Position numbers and translations under genes: made by a program | Shown here: positions 57,945-64,000 of the stretch, one piece after another | How the letters are laid out: each line of letters opens with the position of its first letter | Position numbering within the stretch: position 1 is the first letter of the stretch | Assembly (NCBI GenBank): GCA_001464765.1 | Contig: LNDV01000029.1 | Location: 288,193 to 352,192, forward strand | Origin: Betaproteobacteria bacterium Ga0077526 | GTDB lineage: Bacteria > Pseudomonadota > Gammaproteobacteria > Burkholderiales > Ga0077523 | Direction: 5' to 3' | DNA length: 64,000 bases | Notes under the pieces: generated by a model | What the model saw: only the letters and a program-made list of their open reading frames with translations | Database searches by the model: none | Told to the model about the DNA's origin: nothing

Positions 57945-59129
57945 ATGCGTGATCATCTCGGCGCGTTCGTCCCCGACACCGACGTCGTCATTCAAGGCGC
58001 AGCCGACGGCCCGCTGGCGGGATTGACGTTCGCCGCCAAGGATCTGTTCGACGTCCGCGGAACCGTGACCGGTTCGGGCAATCCCGACTGGGCGCGCACT
58101 CACGCACCGGCCCGCCGATCGGCCTGGGTGGTTGAGCGCCTGCTTGCCGCCGGCGCGACACTCGTCGGCAAGACCATCACCGACGAGATCTCTCTGGGCC
58201 TGCTGGGCATCAATCGCTTTCACGGCACGCCGATGAACCCTCGTGCACCCGATCTCGTTCCCGGCGGCTCGTCGAGCGGCTCCGCCTCGGCGGTGGCCGG
58301 CGGGCTCGTCGACACGGCGCTTGGCACCGACTCCGGTGGATCGGTGCGTACGCCCGCGAGCTTCACCGGCATTTACGGGCTTCGCCCCACCCACGGCCGC
58401 ATTCCGGTGGACGGCATGGCGACGCAATCGCCAACGTTCGACACCGCGGGCTTCTTTGCACGCGACGCCGCCACGTTCGCGAAGGTGGGGGCCGTGCTGC
58501 TGGAAGCGCCCGTCGCCGGGGAACTCCCGGCAGAACTGCTCGTCGCCACCGACTGTTTCGGAATTGCCGACGCTGCCGTTCGCGACAGCCTGCAACCGGC
58601 GCTACAGCGACTGCGCGAGGTGTTCGATCGCACTCGCGAGACTGCCCTTGCCGCGGAAGGCATCGAGTACTGGGCCGCGCAGCAGCGCGCGCTTCAGAGC
58701 TTCGAGTTCGGTCGGACCTTCGCGGAATGGATCGATGCCACCAACCCTTGCTTTTCCTTCGAGGTGGCGGGCGCTCTAGCGAACGCGGCCTTGATCACCG
58801 ACGAACAGGTCGTCGCGCCCCGGGCGTTCCGCGAGGACGTCCGGGCACGGATCGACGCGCTGCTCGACGGGCGCCGCGTGCTGTGCCTGCCCACGTCGCC
58901 GATCCTGCCCGTCCGTCGCGACGCGCGCCTGTCCGACATGCGCACGGCCGTGCGACGGATCATCGACCTGACGGCCATCGCGGGCCTCACCGGATTGCCC
59001 CAGGTGAACCTGCCGTTGGGGGAATGCAACGGGGTGCCCGTAGGCATCTCTCTGATTGGATGGCGGGGTTCCGATGCCACCTTGTTGGCGCTGGCATCCA
59101 CCATAGGCAAGGAGGCGGGCCGCTCATGA
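57945..59129 (+). CDS. Amidase (amidase-signature family), short form
   Basis: 394 aa, about 90 residues shorter than its neighbour at 54706. The triad is complete: Lys in GLTFAAKDLFDVRGTVTG, and PGGSSSGSASAVAGGLVDTA (LGTDSGGSVRTPASFTGIYG). The short N-terminus before the catalytic Lys and 'ISLGLLGINRFHGTP' are typical of the AtAmi1/IAA-amide-type short amidases. The substrate is unknown. ATG 57945 is the first start in frame. It overlaps the start of the GlcG/HbpS-like gene at its end (ATGA). Confidence 0.94.
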   Translation: MRDHLGAFVPDTDVVIQGAADGPLAGLTFAAKDLFDVRGTVTGSGNPDWARTHAPARRSAWVVERLLAAGATLVGKTITDEISLGLLGINRFHGTPMNPRAPDLVPGGSSSGSASAVAGGLVDTALGTDSGGSVRTPASFTGIYGLRPTHGRIPVDGMATQSPTFDTAGFFARDAATFAKVGAVLLEAPVAGELPAELLVATDCFGIADAAVRDSLQPALQRLREVFDRTRETALAAEGIEYWAAQQRALQSFEFGRTFAEWIDATNPCFSFEVAGALANAALITDEQVVAPRAFREDVRARIDALLDGRRVLCLPTSPILPVRRDARLSDMRTAVRRIIDLTAIAGLTGLPQVNLPLGECNGVPVGISLIGWRGSDATLLALASTIGKEAGRS

Positions 59130-59620
59130 CCGAACTTCGCAACACCCGGATTCTCACCCTCGACGGTGCGCGGAAGGTGCTGGACGCCGCGCTCGCACAC
59201 GCTCAGGTCATCGGTCAGCCGATGTGCATCGCGGTCGTGGACGCGGGGGGCAACCTTCTCTCGTTCGCACGCATGGACGGATCCAGGGCCATGAGCGTGA
59301 TCTCGTCCACGAACAAGGCGCGCACCGCAGCCTTGTCCGGCGAGCCGACCGGCGGTGCGCACGCGGACGTGGAACTTCAGATCGCGCTCGCGCATGAATG
59401 TCGCTGGACCAACCTGGTGGGCGGCCTCCCTATCCGTATCGACGGATGTGTGGTGGGTGCTGTTGCCGCAGGCTCTGGCACGGGCACGCAGGATCTCGCT
59501 GTCGCGCGGGCCGGCGCCGCCGCGATTGCGGGCGCCGATCCGTTCGATGACTTCGTGCCCATGGGCGCGGAAGACACCGGCATCATCCGTGGCTCCCACC
59601 CCGCACCTGTTCGCGGCTGA
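59126..59620 (+). CDS. GlcG/HbpS-like (DUF336) protein
   Basis: 164 aa. The heme-degrading-like family pattern is present: GARKVLDAALAHAQVIGQPM, CIAVVDAGGNLLSFARMDGS, STNKARTAALSGEPTGGAHA and GGLPIRIDGCVVGAVAAGSG. Homologues include HbpS and GlcG and are often found beside catabolic operons, where they may bind heme or a corrinoid, or modify a substrate. No signal peptide is seen, so it is cytoplasmic. The start overlaps the amidase stop by four bases, implying co-translation. Confidence 0.88.
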   Translation: MTELRNTRILTLDGARKVLDAALAHAQVIGQPMCIAVVDAGGNLLSFARMDGSRAMSVISSTNKARTAALSGEPTGGAHADVELQIALAHECRWTNLVGGLPIRIDGCVVGAVAAGSGTGTQDLAVARAGAAAIAGADPFDDFVPMGAEDTGIIRGSHPAPVRG

Positions 59621-59662
59621 AGCCCTGAAGACTGCGGCGCGGCGAGGCTACGGAAGGCTTCG

Positions 59663-60349
59663 TTAGTCGTCCAAGGCCGCGAGTACCTCGTCGGCCGTGG
59701 CCACGGCGCCGAATTGGCCACCGAGCTTCGTGGTGATCGCCACGATCATGTCGTGGTTGCGGGTCTCGAGGGCGGCGGAGCCATCGGCCAGCATCAGGCA
59801 CTCGTAGCCCCTGTCGTTGGCGTTGGTCATTGTCGTGTGCACGCAGCAGTCGCTCGTCACCCCCGCGAAGATCAGGTTGCGGATCCCGCGTTGCTTGAGG
59901 ATCAGTTCGAAGTCCGTCGCGTGGAAGCTGCCCTTGCCGGGCTTGTCGACGATGGGCTCGCCCGGGCTCGGGTACACCTCCGGGACGATGTCCCAGCCCG
60001 GCTCGCCGCGGGTGAGCAGTCGCCCGCACGGACCGGCGCAGCCGATCTCCGCACCGATGCGGGCCGATCGCCAGCGCTTGTTGTCATGCAGATCGGAGAG
60101 ATCGGCACGATGGCCCTCCCGCGTGTGGACGATAGTGAAGCCCAGGGCGCGCATGCGCGCGAGAACGCGAACCGTGGGTTCGATCGCCGACGCGGTAAGG
60201 CCGATGTCCAAGCCCATCTGATCGCAATAGCCGCCGGCCTTGAGGAAATCCGTCTGCATGTCGATCACCACGAGTGCGGTGTCCCGCGGCGACCAGCGTC
60301 CGTCGAAGGGCCACGCGTAAGGGCGGGCATCGATCGTGGGCAGGTTCAT
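59663..60349 (-). CDS. Isochorismatase-family hydrolase (biuret hydrolase-like), complete triad
   Basis: 228 aa cysteine hydrolase. The Asp-Lys-Cys triad is visible: DTALVVIDMQTDFLKAGG, IVDKPGKGSFHATDFELIL and AGVTSDCCVHTTMTNANDRG. The motifs RWSARIGAEIG-type and KPGKGSFHATDFE are those of biuret hydrolase / ureidoacrylate amidohydrolase, which open a ureide C-N bond. It is coupled through ATGA to the paralogue transcribed before it. Two isochorismatases next to an allophanate-hydrolase-type amidase suggest a biuret-like pathway. The substrate remains unproven. Confidence 0.9.
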   Translation of the reverse strand: MNLPTIDARPYAWPFDGRWSPRDTALVVIDMQTDFLKAGGYCDQMGLDIGLTASAIEPTVRVLARMRALGFTIVHTREGHRADLSDLHDNKRWRSARIGAEIGCAGPCGRLLTRGEPGWDIVPEVYPSPGEPIVDKPGKGSFHATDFELILKQRGIRNLIFAGVTSDCCVHTTMTNANDRGYECLMLADGSAALETRNHDMIVAITTKLGGQFGAVATADEVLAALDD

Positions 60350-61038
60350 GCCGCCACCTTTGAGGCGAGCGCGACGCGGAGATCGGCCAGACGCGCGATG
60401 GAACCGTAGTGACCTCCGGCCAGCGCGAGGGTATGGATCTGATCGTCGTGATGCGACAGCGAGTCGGATGCCGTCGCGTCTGTCACGATGAGACATTCGT
60501 AACCGCGGTCGTTGGCGTCCCGCAATGTGCACTGGACGGCGCCGTCCGTGGTGACGCCCGCCAGAATCAGATTGCGAATGCCGCGCCGGCGGAGGATCTG
60601 GTCGAAGTCGCTTCCGAGAAACGCACTTTTTCCGGGCTTGGCCACCACCGGTGCGCCAGCAGATGGTGCAAGTGTCGGTACGATCGCCGCGCCGGCTTCG
60701 CCCTGCACGAGATGGCGGCCGAGCGGACCTTGCGCACCGATGGGGTGACCCAGCCGCTCCGCACGCCAACGCTTGTTGGCCGGGAGATCGGAGAGGTCCG
60801 GTCGGTGAGCCTCCACGGTGTATACGATGAAGATGCCCGCCGCGCGGGCGAGGGCGATCAGTTCCGCGACAGCGGGGACAATGCCTGAGAGCGGGGCGGT
60901 GTCCGCGCCGATCTGTCCGAGCCAACCCGTGGGGTCGACGAAATCGCGCTGCATGTCCACGACCACCAGGGCCGCAGACTCCGGCGCCCACGTGCCGTCG
61001 TAGGGCCAGGGGTAGATACCCGCCACTTGCGCGAACAT
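60346..61038 (-). CDS. Isochorismatase-family paralogue lacking the catalytic cysteine
   Basis: 230 aa, clearly related to its neighbour (59663-60349). The Asp (ALVVVDMQRDFVDPTG) and Lys (VVAKPGKSAFLGSDFDQIL) are kept, but the nucleophile position reads GVTTDGAVQCTLRDANDRGY, with Ala in place of Cys; the Cys three residues later is not at the catalytic position. It is probably inactive as a hydrolase and may be a partner or regulatory subunit of the active paralogue. ATG 61038 starts it; its TGA overlaps the paralogue's ATG, so the two are made together. Confidence 0.9.
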   Translation of the reverse strand: MFAQVAGIYPWPYDGTWAPESAALVVVDMQRDFVDPTGWLGQIGADTAPLSGIVPAVAELIALARAAGIFIVYTVEAHRPDLSDLPANKRWRAERLGHPIGAQGPLGRHLVQGEAGAAIVPTLAPSAGAPVVAKPGKSAFLGSDFDQILRRRGIRNLILAGVTTDGAVQCTLRDANDRGYECLIVTDATASDSLSHHDDQIHTLALAGGHYGSIARLADLRVALASKVAA

Positions 61039-61203
61039 GGCACCTCCGAGGGATGGAACACCGCGACACACTCAAGTTTCGCGCCATCCGCAGGCGGCGG
61101 TGCCCGGTACCGGAGGCAGGCTCGCCATTTGCGAATGCGCGAGTGGTCGCGTATCGCGCAGCCCGTCTGGTACCCCGTACCGGACAGACCAAGAGAGGGG
61201 CGC

Positions 61204-62625
61204 ATGTCCTGGGATGAACTCACCGGAAGTCTCGATTTCGACGTGCTTCGCCGGCTCTATGCCGCCAGAGTCCTTCGCCCTCGCGATGTCGTTCGCGCTG
61301 TGTATCGCCGCATCGCCGAGCGAGGCGACGATCATGTCTGGATCCATCTCGTGCCCGAGCCCGAAGCTCTGGCGCGAGCGGAACAGGTCGAGGCGACGAT
61401 CGATCCGTCGGAACCGCTGTACGGCCTGCCATGCGGCATCAAGGACAACATCGATGTGCCCGGCCTGCCGTCGACCAACGCTTTCCCGCCCTCACGCCGC
61501 GTGGCAGAGAGCACAGGCCCGGCGGTTCAGAGACTGCTCGACGCCGGGGCCATCGTCATCGGCAAGACGAACATGGATCAGTTCGGCGTCGGACTCGTCG
61601 GCGTGCGTTCTCCTTACGGTGTGGCACGCAACGCCTTCGACCCGGCGTTCGTCCCTGGCGGCTCGAGCGCAGGGTCCGGCGTGGCGGTGGGCGCGGGGCT
61701 GGTGTCGTTCGCGCTGGGCAACGATGCCGCCGGCTCGGGGCGCGTCCCGGCGGCCTTCAACAACGTTGTCGGCGTGAAGCCGACGCCGGGCCTCGTGAGC
61801 AATACGGCCGTCGTCGGTGGCGGCACCGCGAAGACGCTGGAGACGATCTCGGTCTTTGCGTTGACGGTGGAGAACGGCATGGATGTCCTCCGGCTCATTG
61901 CCGGCTACGATCCCGAAGACCTGTTCTCGAAGTCCGAGGCGCGGTACTGCGACCTCTCGAGAATGCCTCCCCCGCGACGCTTCCGCTTCGCCGTGCCGCG
62001 GGCGCAGGACCTGCTGTTCTTCGGAGACCACGCCGCAAGTGTCCTGTTCGAATCGTCCATCGCGCGCCTGGAGGCGCTCGGGGGCACTGCGGTGGAGGTT
62101 CCATACTCGATCTTCATGGAGACGCAGCGGCTTCTTTACGAGGCCCCGTTCCTTGCCGAGCGCACGGCGTCCGTGGCGCCGATCATCCAGGGCCACGAAT
62201 CGGCACTGCATCCCGCGACCCGCCAGATCCTGGAAAGCGCAGGCGAGTGGACCGCGGTGGAGACCTATCGGGCGATCCATCGTCTCGCGGAACTGACCCG
62301 CGACGCGCGGCGCCTGCTCGCCGACACCGACGTCTTCGTGGTGCCGTCCACACCGACGATCTACCGAGTCGCGGAGATCGAAGAAGAGCCTATCGTGCTG
62401 AACGCGAGGCTCGGCACTTACACCAACTTCGTCAACCTGATGGGAATGTGTGGCATTGCCACACCCGCGGGCTTTCGTCCGGACGGCATGCCGCAGGGCA
62501 TCACTGTGCTCGCTCCGCCGTTTCAGGAGGCTCGCGCTGCGGCGATCGCGTCGGCACATCATCGAGTGCTGGACATCTGCCTCGGCGCGACTTCCGCATT
62601 CGTTCCGCGCGCTTCTGATGAATGA
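61204..62625 (+). CDS. Allophanate-hydrolase-type amidase (AtzF N-terminal domain-like)
   Basis: 473 aa. The N-terminus SLDFDVLRRLYAARVLRPRD (VVRAVYRRIAERGDDHVWIH) is characteristic of allophanate hydrolases, and the triad is complete: Lys in LPCGIKDNIDVPGLP, and PGGSSAGSGVAVGAGLVSFA (LGNDAAGSGRVPAAFNNVVG), although the residue before the second Ser is Ala (GNDAAGSG). The C-terminal decarboxylating domain of full AtzF (~600 aa) is absent, so it is the amidase half alone. It converts allophanate to N-carboxycarbamate/ammonia in the known pathway. It is divergent from the isochorismatase operon. Confidence 0.85.
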   Translation: MSWDELTGSLDFDVLRRLYAARVLRPRDVVRAVYRRIAERGDDHVWIHLVPEPEALARAEQVEATIDPSEPLYGLPCGIKDNIDVPGLPSTNAFPPSRRVAESTGPAVQRLLDAGAIVIGKTNMDQFGVGLVGVRSPYGVARNAFDPAFVPGGSSAGSGVAVGAGLVSFALGNDAAGSGRVPAAFNNVVGVKPTPGLVSNTAVVGGGTAKTLETISVFALTVENGMDVLRLIAGYDPEDLFSKSEARYCDLSRMPPPRRFRFAVPRAQDLLFFGDHAASVLFESSIARLEALGGTAVEVPYSIFMETQRLLYEAPFLAERTASVAPIIQGHESALHPATRQILESAGEWTAVETYRAIHRLAELTRDARRLLADTDVFVVPSTPTIYRVAEIEEEPIVLNARLGTYTNFVNLMGMCGIATPAGFRPDGMPQGITVLAPPFQEARAAAIASAHHRVLDICLGATSAFVPRASDE

Positions 62626-63091
62626 CCGTCGGCAACGGGAGGGAGGGGGCGATCGCTGGGGATAGCGCAATGAGCCAGCCGACCTCGGCGCCTGATCGGA
62701 TCGTGCAAGCGAAGAGCCGACCCCTTGTTCCGGACCCCGTTGCGCGACGCCCGCACGGTTACTGAGTTCGCTGGGCAAGCAGTCAGCAGGACGGACTTCG
62801 ACCCCGACATACCGGCGACGCCGATGTTCCCGAGCCCCGATCCTGCCGCGATCCTCGTGAATACAACCGATTTAGCGAGAGAGATCGTGAGGCTTACTCG
62901 ACCTTCGGGGTCCCACTGAGAGAGCCAGGATGCCGGGCCAGGAACCGCGGTGACCTCGGGGGCCGCCGACAGCGTTCGGAAAGACGTAACATCGCGAAGC
63001 TCGTCGTTCTTTGGAAGGCGTCAGGTGCCGATCGGCTATTGCCTGGCATGACGCTGCCCATGGAGCCTCCTTCTTCCCTCGACAACGCATC
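62626..63091. other. Intergenic region without a supportable gene
   Basis: About 465 bp. A 64-codon ORF at 62725-62919 (+) (MFRTPLRDARTVTEFAGQAV...) has no recognisable domain. The composition is mixed and GC skew is weak. The promoter of the 63092 gene is expected in the last ~80 bp. No repeat or RNA gene was seen. Confidence 0.4.
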
Positions 63092-63874
63092 ATGAAATCT
63101 CTGTTCCGAGTTCTGCTGGGCGGGATCTTCCTTTCGTGGATGAGCTTCTTCGCCACTGCCCAGGAAACCCCGGAGTCCAAGTTCGATCGCCTTGCCGCCC
63201 TGCACGACATGAGTCTGCCGGACGCGTGGACCACGCTGTACCTGCGCCAGAAGATTCTGGAGCGAGTACGTCGTCACCTGAGCGATGCCGGACGGGAGGA
63301 GCGGCTGGGGCCGCAGTGGAATCAGGCGGCCCCCGAGTGGCGCGAGGCAGAACGAGAACTGACCGAAATCATGTGGGCCGGCGCTCAGGCGGCGCTGCCG
63401 GATGCCGCGTGGTTTCAGTCCCGGTGGCGGCGGGCGGCCCGGGAGGTCCTGAACGAACGCGAACTCGACATGCTCGCGCAGCAGATGACCTCCGCCCCCG
63501 GACCCCACCTGGCGGCGACGATGGACTGGTTCATTGCCGAACTGGTCATGACGCGGCTGACCTTCACGGATCGCGTGCGCATGAGTTTCTCCGGCACGGA
63601 GCAGGAAGCCGCGGCCATTCAATCCGTGGTGCAGCGCAAGCGCGACGCGATGCAATTCGACTACGCGCCCTACCCCTGGGCGAGTCTGTTCGCCTGGCAC
63701 GATCCGGGACGCAAGTATTTTCGGGATGTCGGGTTTCGCATCGTCACGGACCTGAACGCGCGCATGGACGCAGGCCTCGCGTCCGGGCTGGCCGTCTTCG
63801 ATCGCGAAGCGGGGCGAGTGGAACCCTTCATCGAGGCATTCCGACACCGCGTCCGCGACGGGTCTTCGCACTGA
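63092..63874 (+). CDS. Secreted hypothetical protein, 260 aa
   Basis: A Sec signal peptide (SLFRVLLGGIFLSWMSFFAT, cleavage after ATAQ) precedes a helix-rich soluble domain: RLAALHDMSLPDAWTTLYLR, WREAERELTEIMWAGAQAAL, ARRE-type helices and MSFSGTEQEAAAIQSVVQRK, ending WHDPGRKYFRDVGFRIVTDL. The charged helical pattern is reminiscent of DUF2059-type periplasmic proteins, but I make no assignment. ATG 63092 is the start. It is the last complete gene; 63875-64000 shows nothing recognisable. Confidence 0.75.
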   Translation: MKSLFRVLLGGIFLSWMSFFATAQETPESKFDRLAALHDMSLPDAWTTLYLRQKILERVRRHLSDAGREERLGPQWNQAAPEWREAERELTEIMWAGAQAALPDAAWFQSRWRRAAREVLNERELDMLAQQMTSAPGPHLAATMDWFIAELVMTRLTFTDRVRMSFSGTEQEAAAIQSVVQRKRDAMQFDYAPYPWASLFAWHDPGRKYFRDVGFRIVTDLNARMDAGLASGLAVFDREAGRVEPFIEAFRHRVRDGSSH

Positions 63875-64000
63875 AAGCGTCGATACGTCGAGTCCCGCCC
63901 TCGGTCACGTCCCCAGACGTGGTGTAAGTCCGCAGCCCGGAAAAGGCTGGGATACGCTACTCAGCGAGCCACTGCCGGCAGCCGAGTCGGCGCAGTATCG

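Noticed and set aside
1..64000. CRISPR arrays and tRNA/rRNA genes
   Set aside because: No regularly spaced direct repeats, no cloverleaf with a GTTCRANYC arm and CCA-type end, and no rRNA core sequence were noticed in a by-eye scan; a dedicated tRNA scan was not possible.

Overview
The window is high-GC DNA with mostly proteobacterial, most likely betaproteobacterial, gene content. The evidence is a tripartite tricarboxylate (Bug/TctBA) transporter set, an intracellular PHB depolymerase with a cysteine lipase-like box, SrkA, a DUF6394/TrkA-N potassium channel pair and SulP. No rRNA or tRNA gene, CRISPR array, or integrase/transposase gene was recognised.

Layout. 1-5.5 kb: edge-truncated M20 amidohydrolase, SulP transporter, a hypothetical gene, a YefM-YoeB toxin-antitoxin pair behind a TGTACA-type operator, DUF2277 and a tyrosine phosphatase. 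5.5-20.9 kb: an accessory region in which every gene is on the minus strand. It opens with a DUF433/DUF5615 pair and an FAD oxidoreductase. From about 8.9 to 20.9 kb it looks like an integron gene-cassette array with no integrase (a CALIN). Small, mostly unrelated ORFs are separated by 60-120 bp imperfect palindromes bounded by RYYYAAC and GTTRRRY boxes. Each palindrome lies just after one stop codon and, in most cases, 7-13 bp before the next start. Seven sites show both boxes; several more are degenerate. One cassette gene and possibly a second carry an in-frame stop, and two repeat families recur between cassettes.

20.9-31.5 kb: sugar kinase, P450, NTF2-like protein and SDR (minus), a DUF6394/K+ channel pair (plus), DUF4139 protein, secreted alpha/beta hydrolase and SrkA kinase. 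31.6-37.7 kb: PHB depolymerase with a strong terminator, a TctC/TctB/TctA operon, a cupin and a quinone oxidoreductase. 37.7-45.1 kb: five tightly packed or overlapping genes (large FAD oxidoreductase, unknown helical protein, polyprenyl synthetase, saccharopine-dehydrogenase-like reductase, duplicated acetoacetate-decarboxylase-like protein). This looks like an uncharacterised isoprenoid-derived pathway, followed by REP repeats and a large MalT/BTAD-type regulator.

49-50 kb: a membrane-anchored cyclic-nucleotide-binding (Popeye-like) protein and an SMR exporter. 50.9-62.6 kb: a catabolic island with a complete peptide-type ABC transporter, two amidases, a GlcG/HbpS-like protein, two coupled isochorismatase-family hydrolases (the first lacking the catalytic cysteine) and an allophanate-hydrolase-type amidase. 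The set suggests import and stepwise hydrolysis of a ureide or biuret-like amide, inferred from family membership. The window ends with a secreted hypothetical protein.
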